From NCBI GenBank assembly GCA_000504605.1, contig AZHQ01000022.1, positions 1 through 8,127 on the forward strand: DNA of 8,127 nt, given 5' to 3'. Shown one piece after another: positions 1-5,621 of this stretch. A program made the translations under genes and the position numbers. Numbering within the stretch: position 1 is the stretch's first letter; every line of letters starts with the position of its first letter. Under the pieces are notes generated by a model. The model ran no database searches. It saw only the letters and a list, made by a program, of their open reading frames with translations, and was not told the origin of the DNA. Origin of the DNA: an alpha proteobacterium SCGC AAA288-E13 (lineage in GTDB: Bacteria; Pseudomonadota; Alphaproteobacteria; Pelagibacterales; Pelagibacteraceae).

Positions 1-1428
1 GGAGAAGAAGACTTACTTTACTACAGAGATCGTTTTGATATTCCACTTACAGATAAACAAGTCAAAAATGTTGAATTTTATAAACCAGACGAAAAGTCAG
101 AGGAGATAAAATATCTTAAAGAACGAAGGGTGAGGCTTGGGGGTAATTTACCAGAGCGAACTTCTTACGCAAAATCAATTAAAAAACCTTCCCATGATAT
201 TTTTGAAAGTATGCTAAAATCTTCGGGAGATCGTGAAATGTCAACCACTATGACATTGGTCCGAATGTTAACAAGTTTATTACGGGACAAAAATATTGCT
301 CCAAAATTAGTACCTATCATCCCTGATGAAGCCAGAACTTTTGGAATGGAAGGTTTCTTTCAAAAAATCGGAATTTATGCTCATGAAGGTCAAAAGTATG
401 AGCCTGTAGATTCAGAACAATTAAGCTTTTATAGAGAGGATAAAAAAGGCCAAGTACTAGAAGAAGGAATTACTGAAGCAGGAGCGATGTCTTCCTGGAT
501 TGCGGCGGGAACAGCTTATACGAACCACGATTTAGAAATGATACCGGTGTATCTTTTTTATTCGATGTTTGGTTTTCAAAGAGTGATGGATTTAGCTTGG
601 TCAGCTGGAGATGCTCAAACCAGAGGTTTTCTTATAGGAGCTACTTCAGGCAGAACTACTTTAGCTGGCGAGGGATTGCAGCACCAAGATGGTCATAGTC
701 ATTTATTGGCTTCAGCTATTCCCAATTGTATAAGTTACGATCCGACATTCTCTTATGAATTGGCGATTATTTTAAGAGAAGGATTAAAGCGAATGCATGA
801 TAACCAGGAAAATATTTTCTATTACTTAACAGTGATGAACGAAAACTATAAGCATCCAAAAATGCCTAAAAATTGCGAAAAAGACATTCTTAAAGGCATG
901 TATTTATTTAAAGAATTTAATAATAAGGGAAAAAGTAAAATTCAATTATTAGGATGTGGAGCAATTTTAAGAGAGATAATAGCTGCGGCAGAAATTTTGA
1001 ACAAAGAATATAATATTGATAGTGATATTTGGAGTGTAACGAGTTTTAATGAATTAAGAAAAAACGGTATGAATGTTGAAAGAAAAAATCTTCTTAATCC
1101 AGGAACAAAACCAGAAAAATCACATGTAGAAAAATGTTTAGGAAAAAGAGAAGGACCGATTGTTGCAGTTTCTGATTATATCAGAAGTTACTCGGATCAA
1201 ATAAGACCTTATATTTCAAAACCGTTTTATTCTTTCGGAACAGATGGGTACGGTAGAAGTGATGGTAGAAAAAAATTGAGAAATTTTTTTGAAGTTGATA
1301 AAGAATATATTGTAACTTATGCATTAAGTGCACTGTCTAAAGAACAACTTATTTCTTCAAAGTATGCAAAAGAAGCGATGAAAAAATACAAGATAGATAA
1401 GAACAAACCTATACCAACAGTATTATAA
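1..1428 (+). CDS. aceE: Pyruvate dehydrogenase E1 component, homodimeric type (C-terminal part; 5' end outside window)
   Basis: E1 carries out the thiamine-diphosphate-dependent decarboxylation of pyruvate and reductive acetylation of lipoyl groups in the pyruvate dehydrogenase complex. The frame is open from base 1 to the TAA at 1426-1428, giving 475 residues. Against the roughly 890-residue E. coli AceE (remembered sequence), this is about the last 54%. The ThDP GDG-motif half is therefore not visible. Matches to AceE along the fragment include YRDRFDIPLTD at the left edge, VPIIPDEARTFGMEGFF (about 312-362), EEGITEAGA (460-486, the region of the cofactor-activating Glu), GFQRVMDLAWSAGDAQTRGF, EGLQHQDGHSH (670-702, which includes active-site His residues), IPNCISYDP, and the C-terminal FGTDGYGRSDGR. 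The GTG at 130 is an internal Val codon, not the start, because homology continues upstream of it. Only 2 bases separate it from aceF, so the two are co-transcribed. This single-chain E1 differs from the E1-alpha/E1-beta type usual in alphaproteobacteria. Confidence 0.96.
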   Translation, partial: GEEDLLYYRDRFDIPLTDKQVKNVEFYKPDEKSEEIKYLKERRVRLGGNLPERTSYAKSIKKPSHDIFESMLKSSGDREMSTTMTLVRMLTSLLRDKNIAPKLVPIIPDEARTFGMEGFFQKIGIYAHEGQKYEPVDSEQLSFYREDKKGQVLEEGITEAGAMSSWIAAGTAYTNHDLEMIPVYLFYSMFGFQRVMDLAWSAGDAQTRGFLIGATSGRTTLAGEGLQHQDGHSHLLASAIPNCISYDPTFSYELAIILREGLKRMHDNQENIFYYLTVMNENYKHPKMPKNCEKDILKGMYLFKEFNNKGKSKIQLLGCGAILREIIAAAEILNKEYNIDSDIWSVTSFNELRKNGMNVERKNLLNPGTKPEKSHVEKCLGKREGPIVAVSDYIRSYSDQIRPYISKPFYSFGTDGYGRSDGRKKLRNFFEVDKEYIVTYALSALSKEQLISSKYAKEAMKKYKIDKNKPIPTVL

Positions 1429-1430
1429 AC

Positions 1431-2369
1431 ATGTCTGAAAAAAAAAAACCCATCATTAGTGCAAGTCCAAAAGCAAGAAAATTCGCTCGTGAATTAGGTG
1501 CGAATATAGAAAAAATAAGAGGTTCCCAAAGAGCTGGTAGAGTTTCAGAAGATGATGTTAAATCTTTTATTAAAGAATCTTTTACCAAAGTAATTGCCAA
1601 GAAGGAACCAGAAATTGCTTCAGAAAAGGAGATTAAAGAAATTCAAAAATATGATCATTCTGAATTTGGAGAAGTTGATATTCAACCAATTCCTAGAATA
1701 AAAAAAATTGCACGTCCACATTTGGTAAAATCTTGGACTGAAATTCCACATGTTACGCAACATGATGAGGTAGACATAACTGAAATGGAACAATTTAGAA
1801 ATTCTCTAAGAGATATTCATACTGGTGAAATAGTTAAAACTACACCCTTATCATTTATTATAAGAGCCTTAGTTAAAGCATTAATTGATTTTCCAATTTT
1901 TAATTCTTCTTTAGATATTGCTAATGAAAAAATAATTTTAAAAAAATATTTTCATATTGGTATAGCAGTAGATACCCCCCATGGCCTCATGGTTCCAAAA
2001 ATTAGAGATGCAGATAGAAAAGATATAAATACTATCAGCTCAGATTTAAAAAGAGTGAGTGAAGCTTGTAAAAATCTAAAAATTGATAAAAAAGAATTTT
2101 TCGGAGGCTCTATGACCATTTCAAGTTTAGGAGGAATCGGAGGTAGTTTTTTTACACCAATAATAAATCAGCCTGAAGTAGCTATTCTTGGGGTTGGTAG
2201 ATCAGAAGTTAAACAAGTTTTTATTGGTGGTAAATTTGAAACTCGTACAATGCTTCCCTTATCTTTATCCTATGATCATAGAATAATAGATGGAGCTGAT
2301 GGAGCGAGATTTTGTAAGCATTTAAGAGAAAGCCTCGGAAAAGATTTCGCTTATAAACTAGCGATATAA
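1431..2369 (+). CDS. aceF: Dihydrolipoamide acetyltransferase (E2 of pyruvate dehydrogenase), lacking a lipoyl domain
   Basis: E2 transfers the acetyl group from acetyl-dihydrolipoamide to CoA and forms the complex core. The 312 residues hold a peripheral subunit-binding domain at about 8-47 (ASPKARKFAREL...GRVSEDDV), a charged linker at about 48-80, and a 2-oxoacid dehydrogenase acyltransferase catalytic domain at about 83-312. In the catalytic domain are the PRIKKIARPHL entry, the SLGGIGGSFFTPIINQPEVA-type strand, and the active-site motif SYDHRIIDG with His283 and Asp287. The catalytic part resembles AceF of the E. coli type. No lipoyl domain (no DKA/DKV lysine motif) is present, whereas E. 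coli AceF has three and is about twice as long. The ATG follows the aceE stop by 2 bases; there is no Shine-Dalgarno. An N-terminal extension is excluded because upstream sequence is aceE in another frame. The lipoyl carrier must be encoded elsewhere, for example on Lpd, as in some beta-proteobacteria. The substrate could in principle be another 2-oxoacid, but adjacency to aceE argues for pyruvate. Confidence 0.93.
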   Translation: MSEKKKPIISASPKARKFARELGANIEKIRGSQRAGRVSEDDVKSFIKESFTKVIAKKEPEIASEKEIKEIQKYDHSEFGEVDIQPIPRIKKIARPHLVKSWTEIPHVTQHDEVDITEMEQFRNSLRDIHTGEIVKTTPLSFIIRALVKALIDFPIFNSSLDIANEKIILKKYFHIGIAVDTPHGLMVPKIRDADRKDINTISSDLKRVSEACKNLKIDKKEFFGGSMTISSLGGIGGSFFTPIINQPEVAILGVGRSEVKQVFIGGKFETRTMLPLSLSYDHRIIDGADGARFCKHLRESLGKDFAYKLAI

Positions 2370-2380
2370 TAATCCTTTCT

Positions 2381-3274
2381 ATGAAAAAGATAATATCGTT
2401 TATCTGTTTGGTAACTTGTACATTAATTTGGGGTACGACATTTATCGCCCAAGATACAGGTATGGATAATATAGGTCCATTCACTTTTAACTCTGTTAGA
2501 TTTTTTGTGGGTTTTTTGACTGTTGCTCCTTTTGTTTTATTGTTCGAGAAAACAAAAGTAATTCCACAAATAAAAGCTGAACCAAATCAATTTTTTAAGC
2601 TTATGTTACCCGTAGGTGTATTTTTATTTTTAGGAACTGTGTTTCAACAAGTTTCATTGCTTTATACAAATGTAGCCAACTCTGCTTTTTTCACAATTTT
2701 TTACGTACCAATGGTACCAATAATTATTTATTTTTTATTTTCTGAAAAATTGCACTGGTCTGTATGGCCCTCCGTTTTTACGTGTGTTATAGGAGGTTAT
2801 TTTTTAAGTGATATTAACAATGCTAACATTCGATTTGGTGATGGATTGGTATTAATTGGCGCTTTATTTTGGGCACTGCATATTATTTATATAGGAAAAC
2901 TGATAAGAAAATTTAATCTACCTTTTTTTATTGCTTTTATACAAAATCTTTTGGTATCAATATTATCTTTCTTACTAGTCATTTTATTTGAAGAATTTGA
3001 TTTTTCTAAAATCAAATTAGAAACATTTGAAATTTTGTATGCAGGAATTCTATCAGGAGGTGCGGCATTCGTTTTACAACTTTTTGGTCAGAGACATATT
3101 TCTGCAGCACCTGCTGCTATTGTAATGTCACTCGAAGGGGTTTTTGCAGCAATCTCGGCATGGATAATTCTCAATCAATTTTTAGCTTTAAATAATATGA
3201 TAGGTTGCACATTGATACTTGGTGGTGTTTTATTATCTCAACTAGCGCCAATTTACGAAAAAAATAAGTTATAA
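2381..3274 (+). CDS. DMT-superfamily (EamA domain) inner-membrane transporter, substrate unknown
   Basis: A 297-residue, very hydrophobic protein with the layout of the drug/metabolite transporter family: two EamA repeats at about 8-143 and 152-290, about five helices each, ten in total. Typical marks are the N-terminal LIWGTTFIAQD with a following NSVRFFVGF in helix 2, GLVLIGALFWALHIIYIGK opening the second repeat, and AAPAAIVMSLEGVFAAISAWIILNQ with GCTLILGGVLLSQL near the end. Length is normal for the family. Members export or import amino acids, nucleosides and other metabolites; sequence does not reveal the substrate. It starts 11 bases after aceF with no Shine-Dalgarno and is probably the last gene of the aceE-aceF transcript. 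Its stop codon region overlaps the 3' end of the convergent uppP by 6 bases. The family assignment is secure; any link to pyruvate or acetyl-CoA metabolism is only inference from position. Confidence 0.9.
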   Translation: MKKIISFICLVTCTLIWGTTFIAQDTGMDNIGPFTFNSVRFFVGFLTVAPFVLLFEKTKVIPQIKAEPNQFFKLMLPVGVFLFLGTVFQQVSLLYTNVANSAFFTIFYVPMVPIIIYFLFSEKLHWSVWPSVFTCVIGGYFLSDINNANIRFGDGLVLIGALFWALHIIYIGKLIRKFNLPFFIAFIQNLLVSILSFLLVILFEEFDFSKIKLETFEILYAGILSGGAAFVLQLFGQRHISAAPAAIVMSLEGVFAAISAWIILNQFLALNNMIGCTLILGGVLLSQLAPIYEKNKL

Positions 3275-4036
3275 ATAAACTACAGCTAACAAAAATAAAG
3301 AGAGTATTATTCTATAAATTATAAAAATGTTCAGACTAAATTTTTTAATAAAATTTAGAAAAAGTGCGATTGTAAAATATGAAAATATAAAAGAAAATAT
3401 AACAGCGATGATTGCTAGAAAGTTGAGTTCAGTGCTACCTTCTTTATAGATACTGTAAATTCCTAAAAGACTAGCAGCTCCTAAAGTAGGGATTGAAAGG
3501 AAGAATGAAATTTTAGCTGAGTCAAACCTACTAAATCCTAAGAACCTTCCCGATGTAATAGTAATACCTGATCTGCTTACCCCAGGTATTAAAGCTAGTA
3601 TTTGAAATAAACCAATGATGATTGCTGATCTGTTAGTAAATTCTATATCAATTTTTTTTGTGATTTTGAACTTGTCACTAATATATAATAAGATAGCAAA
3701 TATTAAACTCATCCATCCAATAACTTCTAAGCTTCTTAAAGTATTAATTAATCCTGTTTGGTAAAGAATGTAACCAACAGGAATTATCGGAATAGTTCCT
3801 AATAAAATTTTGATTAAAAAACTTTTGTTTTGAACAAAATTAAATAAATCTTTTCTAAAATAAAATATAATCGCGATTAAAGATCCAAGATGTAAACTAA
3901 TATCTATTAATAAGTTTTGATTGCTGAATTCGTAATACTGTGAAAATAGTACAAGGTGGGCAGTAGAACTAACTGGCAAAAATTCCGAAATACCTTGAAT
4001 CGTTGCTAGAATTAAAATTTCAACTGAAGAAAGCAT
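3269..4036 (-). CDS. uppP: Undecaprenyl-diphosphate phosphatase (BacA/UppP family)
   Basis: This integral membrane enzyme dephosphorylates undecaprenyl diphosphate to undecaprenyl phosphate, recycling the lipid carrier for peptidoglycan and other cell-wall polymers; overexpression of family members confers bacitracin resistance. The 255 residues contain both family signatures: QGISEFLPVSSTAHL at 14-28, holding the (E/Q)xxxE pair Gln14/Glu18 and His27, and the phosphate-binding loop PGVSRSG at 151-157 with Arg155. Gln replaces the first Glu of the E. coli protein, which the family tolerates. About seven or eight hydrophobic helices follow, and the C-terminus is very hydrophobic. It is slightly shorter than E. 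coli UppP (273). The ATG is at 4034-4036, directly before the first helix. It is transcribed alone on the minus strand, divergent from gltD across 143 bases and convergent with the transporter gene. Confidence 0.95.
   Translation of the reverse strand: MLSSVEILILATIQGISEFLPVSSTAHLVLFSQYYEFSNQNLLIDISLHLGSLIAIIFYFRKDLFNFVQNKSFLIKILLGTIPIIPVGYILYQTGLINTLRSLEVIGWMSLIFAILLYISDKFKITKKIDIEFTNRSAIIIGLFQILALIPGVSRSGITITSGRFLGFSRFDSAKISFFLSIPTLGAASLLGIYSIYKEGSTELNFLAIIAVIFSFIFSYFTIALFLNFIKKFSLNIFIIYRIILSLFLLAVVYL
3336..3358. repeat. AT-rich perfect inverted repeat inside the uppP 3' end
   Basis: Arms CTAAATTTT and AAAATTTAG (9 bp, perfect) flank a 5-base TTAAT loop, about 60 bases beyond the transporter stop and within uppP codons near its C-terminus. 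It could act as a weak terminator for the rightward transcript, which has no intergenic terminator. The stem has only one G-C pair and no adjoining U-run, and a repeat like this is expected by chance about once in a window this AT-rich. Confidence 0.15.
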
Positions 4037-4047
4037 TTAAAATAGTA

Positions 4048-4066
4048 TTGCATGGCAGATATGCAA
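4048..4066. repeat. Perfect 6-bp inverted repeat TTGCAT-N7-ATGCAA
   Basis: Perfect dyad with a 7-base centre, beginning 12 bases upstream of the uppP ATG (4034-4036). The geometry suits a dimeric helix-turn-helix repressor site close to the uppP start, but arms this short could occur by chance. Confidence 0.3.
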
Positions 4067-4096
4067 AATAAATCACTTATTTATTGGGTTTTTTAA

Positions 4097-4102
4097 AATA
4101 TA
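4097..4102 (-). promoter_or_regulatory. Possible -10 element for uppP
   Basis: On the minus strand this reads TATATT (five of six matches to TATAAT). A weak TTTTTA lies 17 bases upstream where a -35 would be. It would give uppP a leader of about 50 bases. A second possible pair, TTGCAT (4061-4066) and TATTTT with a 16-base spacer, would give an almost leaderless message. Neither is strong. Confidence 0.2.
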
Positions 4103-4121
4103 GGTCAGTTTTTCTGTCCTA
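4101..4121. repeat. Inverted repeat, possible operator in the uppP-gltD intergenic region
   Basis: The arms TAGGTCAG and CTGTCCTA pair at seven of eight positions (one T-T mismatch) around a TTTTT centre. If the extended -10 at 4147 is used, the element lies about 40-60 bases upstream of the gltD start, a usual place for an activator site. It also overlaps the candidate -10 of uppP, where binding would repress. The regulator is unknown. Confidence 0.4.
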
Positions 4122-4146
4122 AAAAGCCTTTTAGCCTTATTTTTAT

Positions 4147-4155
4147 TGGTATAAA
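4147..4155 (+). promoter_or_regulatory. Possible extended -10 promoter element for gltDB
   Basis: TG-G-TATAAA matches the extended -10 form (TGn followed by a TATAAT-like hexamer) in five of six core bases. It would place the transcription start near 4162, leaving a leader of about 18 bases before the gltD ATG. No good -35 hexamer lies 16-18 bases upstream (CCTTTT), which is consistent with an extended -10 promoter or with one that needs an activator. In DNA this AT-rich, TATA-like strings arise easily by chance. Confidence 0.35.
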
Positions 4156-4179
4156 AGTAGCGTTTATAAAGAAAATATT

Positions 4180-5619
4180 ATGCCAGATAAAATGCTTAAA
4201 TTTGTAAACGTTGGCATGCAAATGCCAACCAAAAGAACCGGTGGTGCAAGAACTAAAGATTTTAAAGAAATCTATGATGCATTCATTCATGAGAAAGCAA
4301 AAGAACAATCCAGCAGATGTTCACAATGTGGGGTTCCTTTTTGCCAAGTTCATTGTCCTTTACACAACAATATTCCTGATTGGTTGAAGCTGACTGCCGA
4401 AGGTAGGCTTCAAGAAGCTCATGAATTAGTTCACAGCACAAATAATATGCCAGAGATTTGTGGAAGTATTTGCCCCCAAGATCGTTTATGTGAAGGTAAT
4501 TGCGTAATTGAAAGAGCAGGACATGGAACCGTTACAATCGGATCTGTTGAAAAATACATAACAGATACTGCGTGGGAAAAGGGATGGATTAAACCAATTA
4601 AAGTTTTGAAAGAAATAGATCAATCTGTTGGTATCATTGGAGCAGGACCAGCGGGATTAGCATGTGCAGAAGAGCTAAGAAAATTAGGATATAAAATAGC
4701 TATTTACGATCGATACGATCGACCAGGTGGACTTTTGATTTACGGAATACCAAACTTTAAACTAGAAAAATTTACCGTTGAAAGGAGAACCAATCTTTTA
4801 AAAGAGAGTGGAATAAAGTTTAAACAAGATTTTGAAGTTGGAAAAGATATATCTCTCGATGAATTAAGAAAAAAACATGATGCAATACTTATTGCAACTG
4901 GCGTTTATAAACCACGAGAAATTAATTTACCTGGCTCTGATTTAAAAAATATTTTTCCAGCTATGGAATTTTTAACGGCATCCAACCGGAAAGGCCTAGG
5001 AGATATAGTAGAAAATTTTGATAACGGAATACTCAATGCTGAAAATAAAGACATTATTATAATTGGTGGAGGTGATACCGGAATGGATTGCGTTAGAACT
5101 GCAGTAAGACAAGGCGCAAAATCAGTAAAGTGTTTATATAGAAGAGATAAAGAAAATATGCCCGGTTCTGCGAGAGAAGTACATAATGCAGAAGAAGAAG
5201 GGGTTGAGTTTATCTGGTTATCGAATCCAAAAAAATTTATTGGTACATCGCAAATTTCTTCAGTGTTAGTAGAGAGGATGAAACTTGGTAAGGCGGATTC
5301 ATCTGGAAGAAAAAAACCTGAGCCTGTCCCAAATTCTGAATTTGAAATGAAAGCGGATATGGTAATTAATGCCTTGGGTTTTGATCCTGAAGATTTACCA
5401 AAATTATTTAACTCCCCAGAACTATCTATCTCTAAATGGGGGACTATAAAGATCAATTTAAAAAATATGGAAACAAATCTTTCCGGCGTTTTTGCCGCAG
5501 GAGATATAGTCAGAGGAGCGTCTTTGGTTGTTTGGGCAATTAGAGATGGTAGAGATGCAACTATATCAATTCAAAAATATTTAGAACATAAGCAGAGCAA
5601 AAATGTAAAAGCAGCATAA
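4180..5619 (+). CDS. gltD: Glutamate synthase [NADPH] small (beta) subunit
   Basis: GltD oxidises NADPH at an FAD and passes electrons through iron-sulfur clusters to GltB, where 2-oxoglutarate and glutamine-derived ammonia become glutamate. The 479 residues are full family length. Cys47, 50, 55 and 59 and Cys94, 98, 104 and 108 are positioned as ligands of the two N-terminal [4Fe-4S] clusters. GAGPAG at 154-159 is the FAD-binding Rossmann loop, GGGDTGMD at 296-303 the NADPH-binding loop, and GVFAAGD at 436-442 the C-terminal FAD motif. Sequence such as CPLHNNIPDWLKLTAEGRL and GASLVVWAIRDGRDA is closest in my memory to alphaproteobacterial GltD. The start at 4180 is the first ATG; a second at 4192 (MLKFVNVG) is equally plausible and closer to the usual N-terminus of alphaproteobacterial homologues. 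There is only a weak AAAGAAAA upstream. gltB follows after 2 bases, in the order opposite to E. coli gltBD. Confidence 0.97.
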   Translation: MPDKMLKFVNVGMQMPTKRTGGARTKDFKEIYDAFIHEKAKEQSSRCSQCGVPFCQVHCPLHNNIPDWLKLTAEGRLQEAHELVHSTNNMPEICGSICPQDRLCEGNCVIERAGHGTVTIGSVEKYITDTAWEKGWIKPIKVLKEIDQSVGIIGAGPAGLACAEELRKLGYKIAIYDRYDRPGGLLIYGIPNFKLEKFTVERRTNLLKESGIKFKQDFEVGKDISLDELRKKHDAILIATGVYKPREINLPGSDLKNIFPAMEFLTASNRKGLGDIVENFDNGILNAENKDIIIIGGGDTGMDCVRTAVRQGAKSVKCLYRRDKENMPGSAREVHNAEEEGVEFIWLSNPKKFIGTSQISSVLVERMKLGKADSSGRKKPEPVPNSEFEMKADMVINALGFDPEDLPKLFNSPELSISKWGTIKINLKNMETNLSGVFAAGDIVRGASLVVWAIRDGRDATISIQKYLEHKQSKNVKAA

Positions 5620-5621
5620 CT

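Larger units (their letters stand above)
4037..4179. promoter_or_regulatory. Divergent intergenic region between uppP and gltD
   Basis: This is the only non-coding stretch over 12 bases. It must carry the promoters of uppP (leftward) and gltDB (rightward). It contains an inverted repeat at 4048-4066, a second at 4101-4121, a small stem-loop at 4119-4134 with a direct repeat AGCCTT at 4125-4130 and 4133-4138, and promoter-like motifs on both strands. No riboswitch or small RNA fold that I recognise is present, and no open frame of note. Confidence 0.7.

Noticed and set aside
130..132. GTG as start of the first gene
   Set aside because: The frame is open to base 1 and the upstream translation (YRDRFDIPLTD and onward) matches AceE, so this is an internal Val codon.
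1409..1600. 63-codon minus-strand frame across the aceE-aceF junction
   Set aside because: It is antisense to conserved coding sequence of both genes and has no supporting start signal.
4053..4066. Sigma-54-like TGGCAG...TGCA string upstream of gltD
   Set aside because: The GG-to-GC distance is 9 bases rather than the 12 required for a -24/-12 promoter.
4105..4308. 67-codon minus-strand frame spanning the uppP-gltD intergenic region and the gltD 5' end
   Set aside because: More than half is antisense to conserved GltD N-terminal codons, and the translation is an ordinary AT-rich string with no recognisable motif.
4905..5456. 183-codon open frame on the minus strand inside gltD
   Set aside because: It is wholly antisense to strongly conserved gltD sequence, resembles no family I know, and is explained by codon bias of the sense gene.
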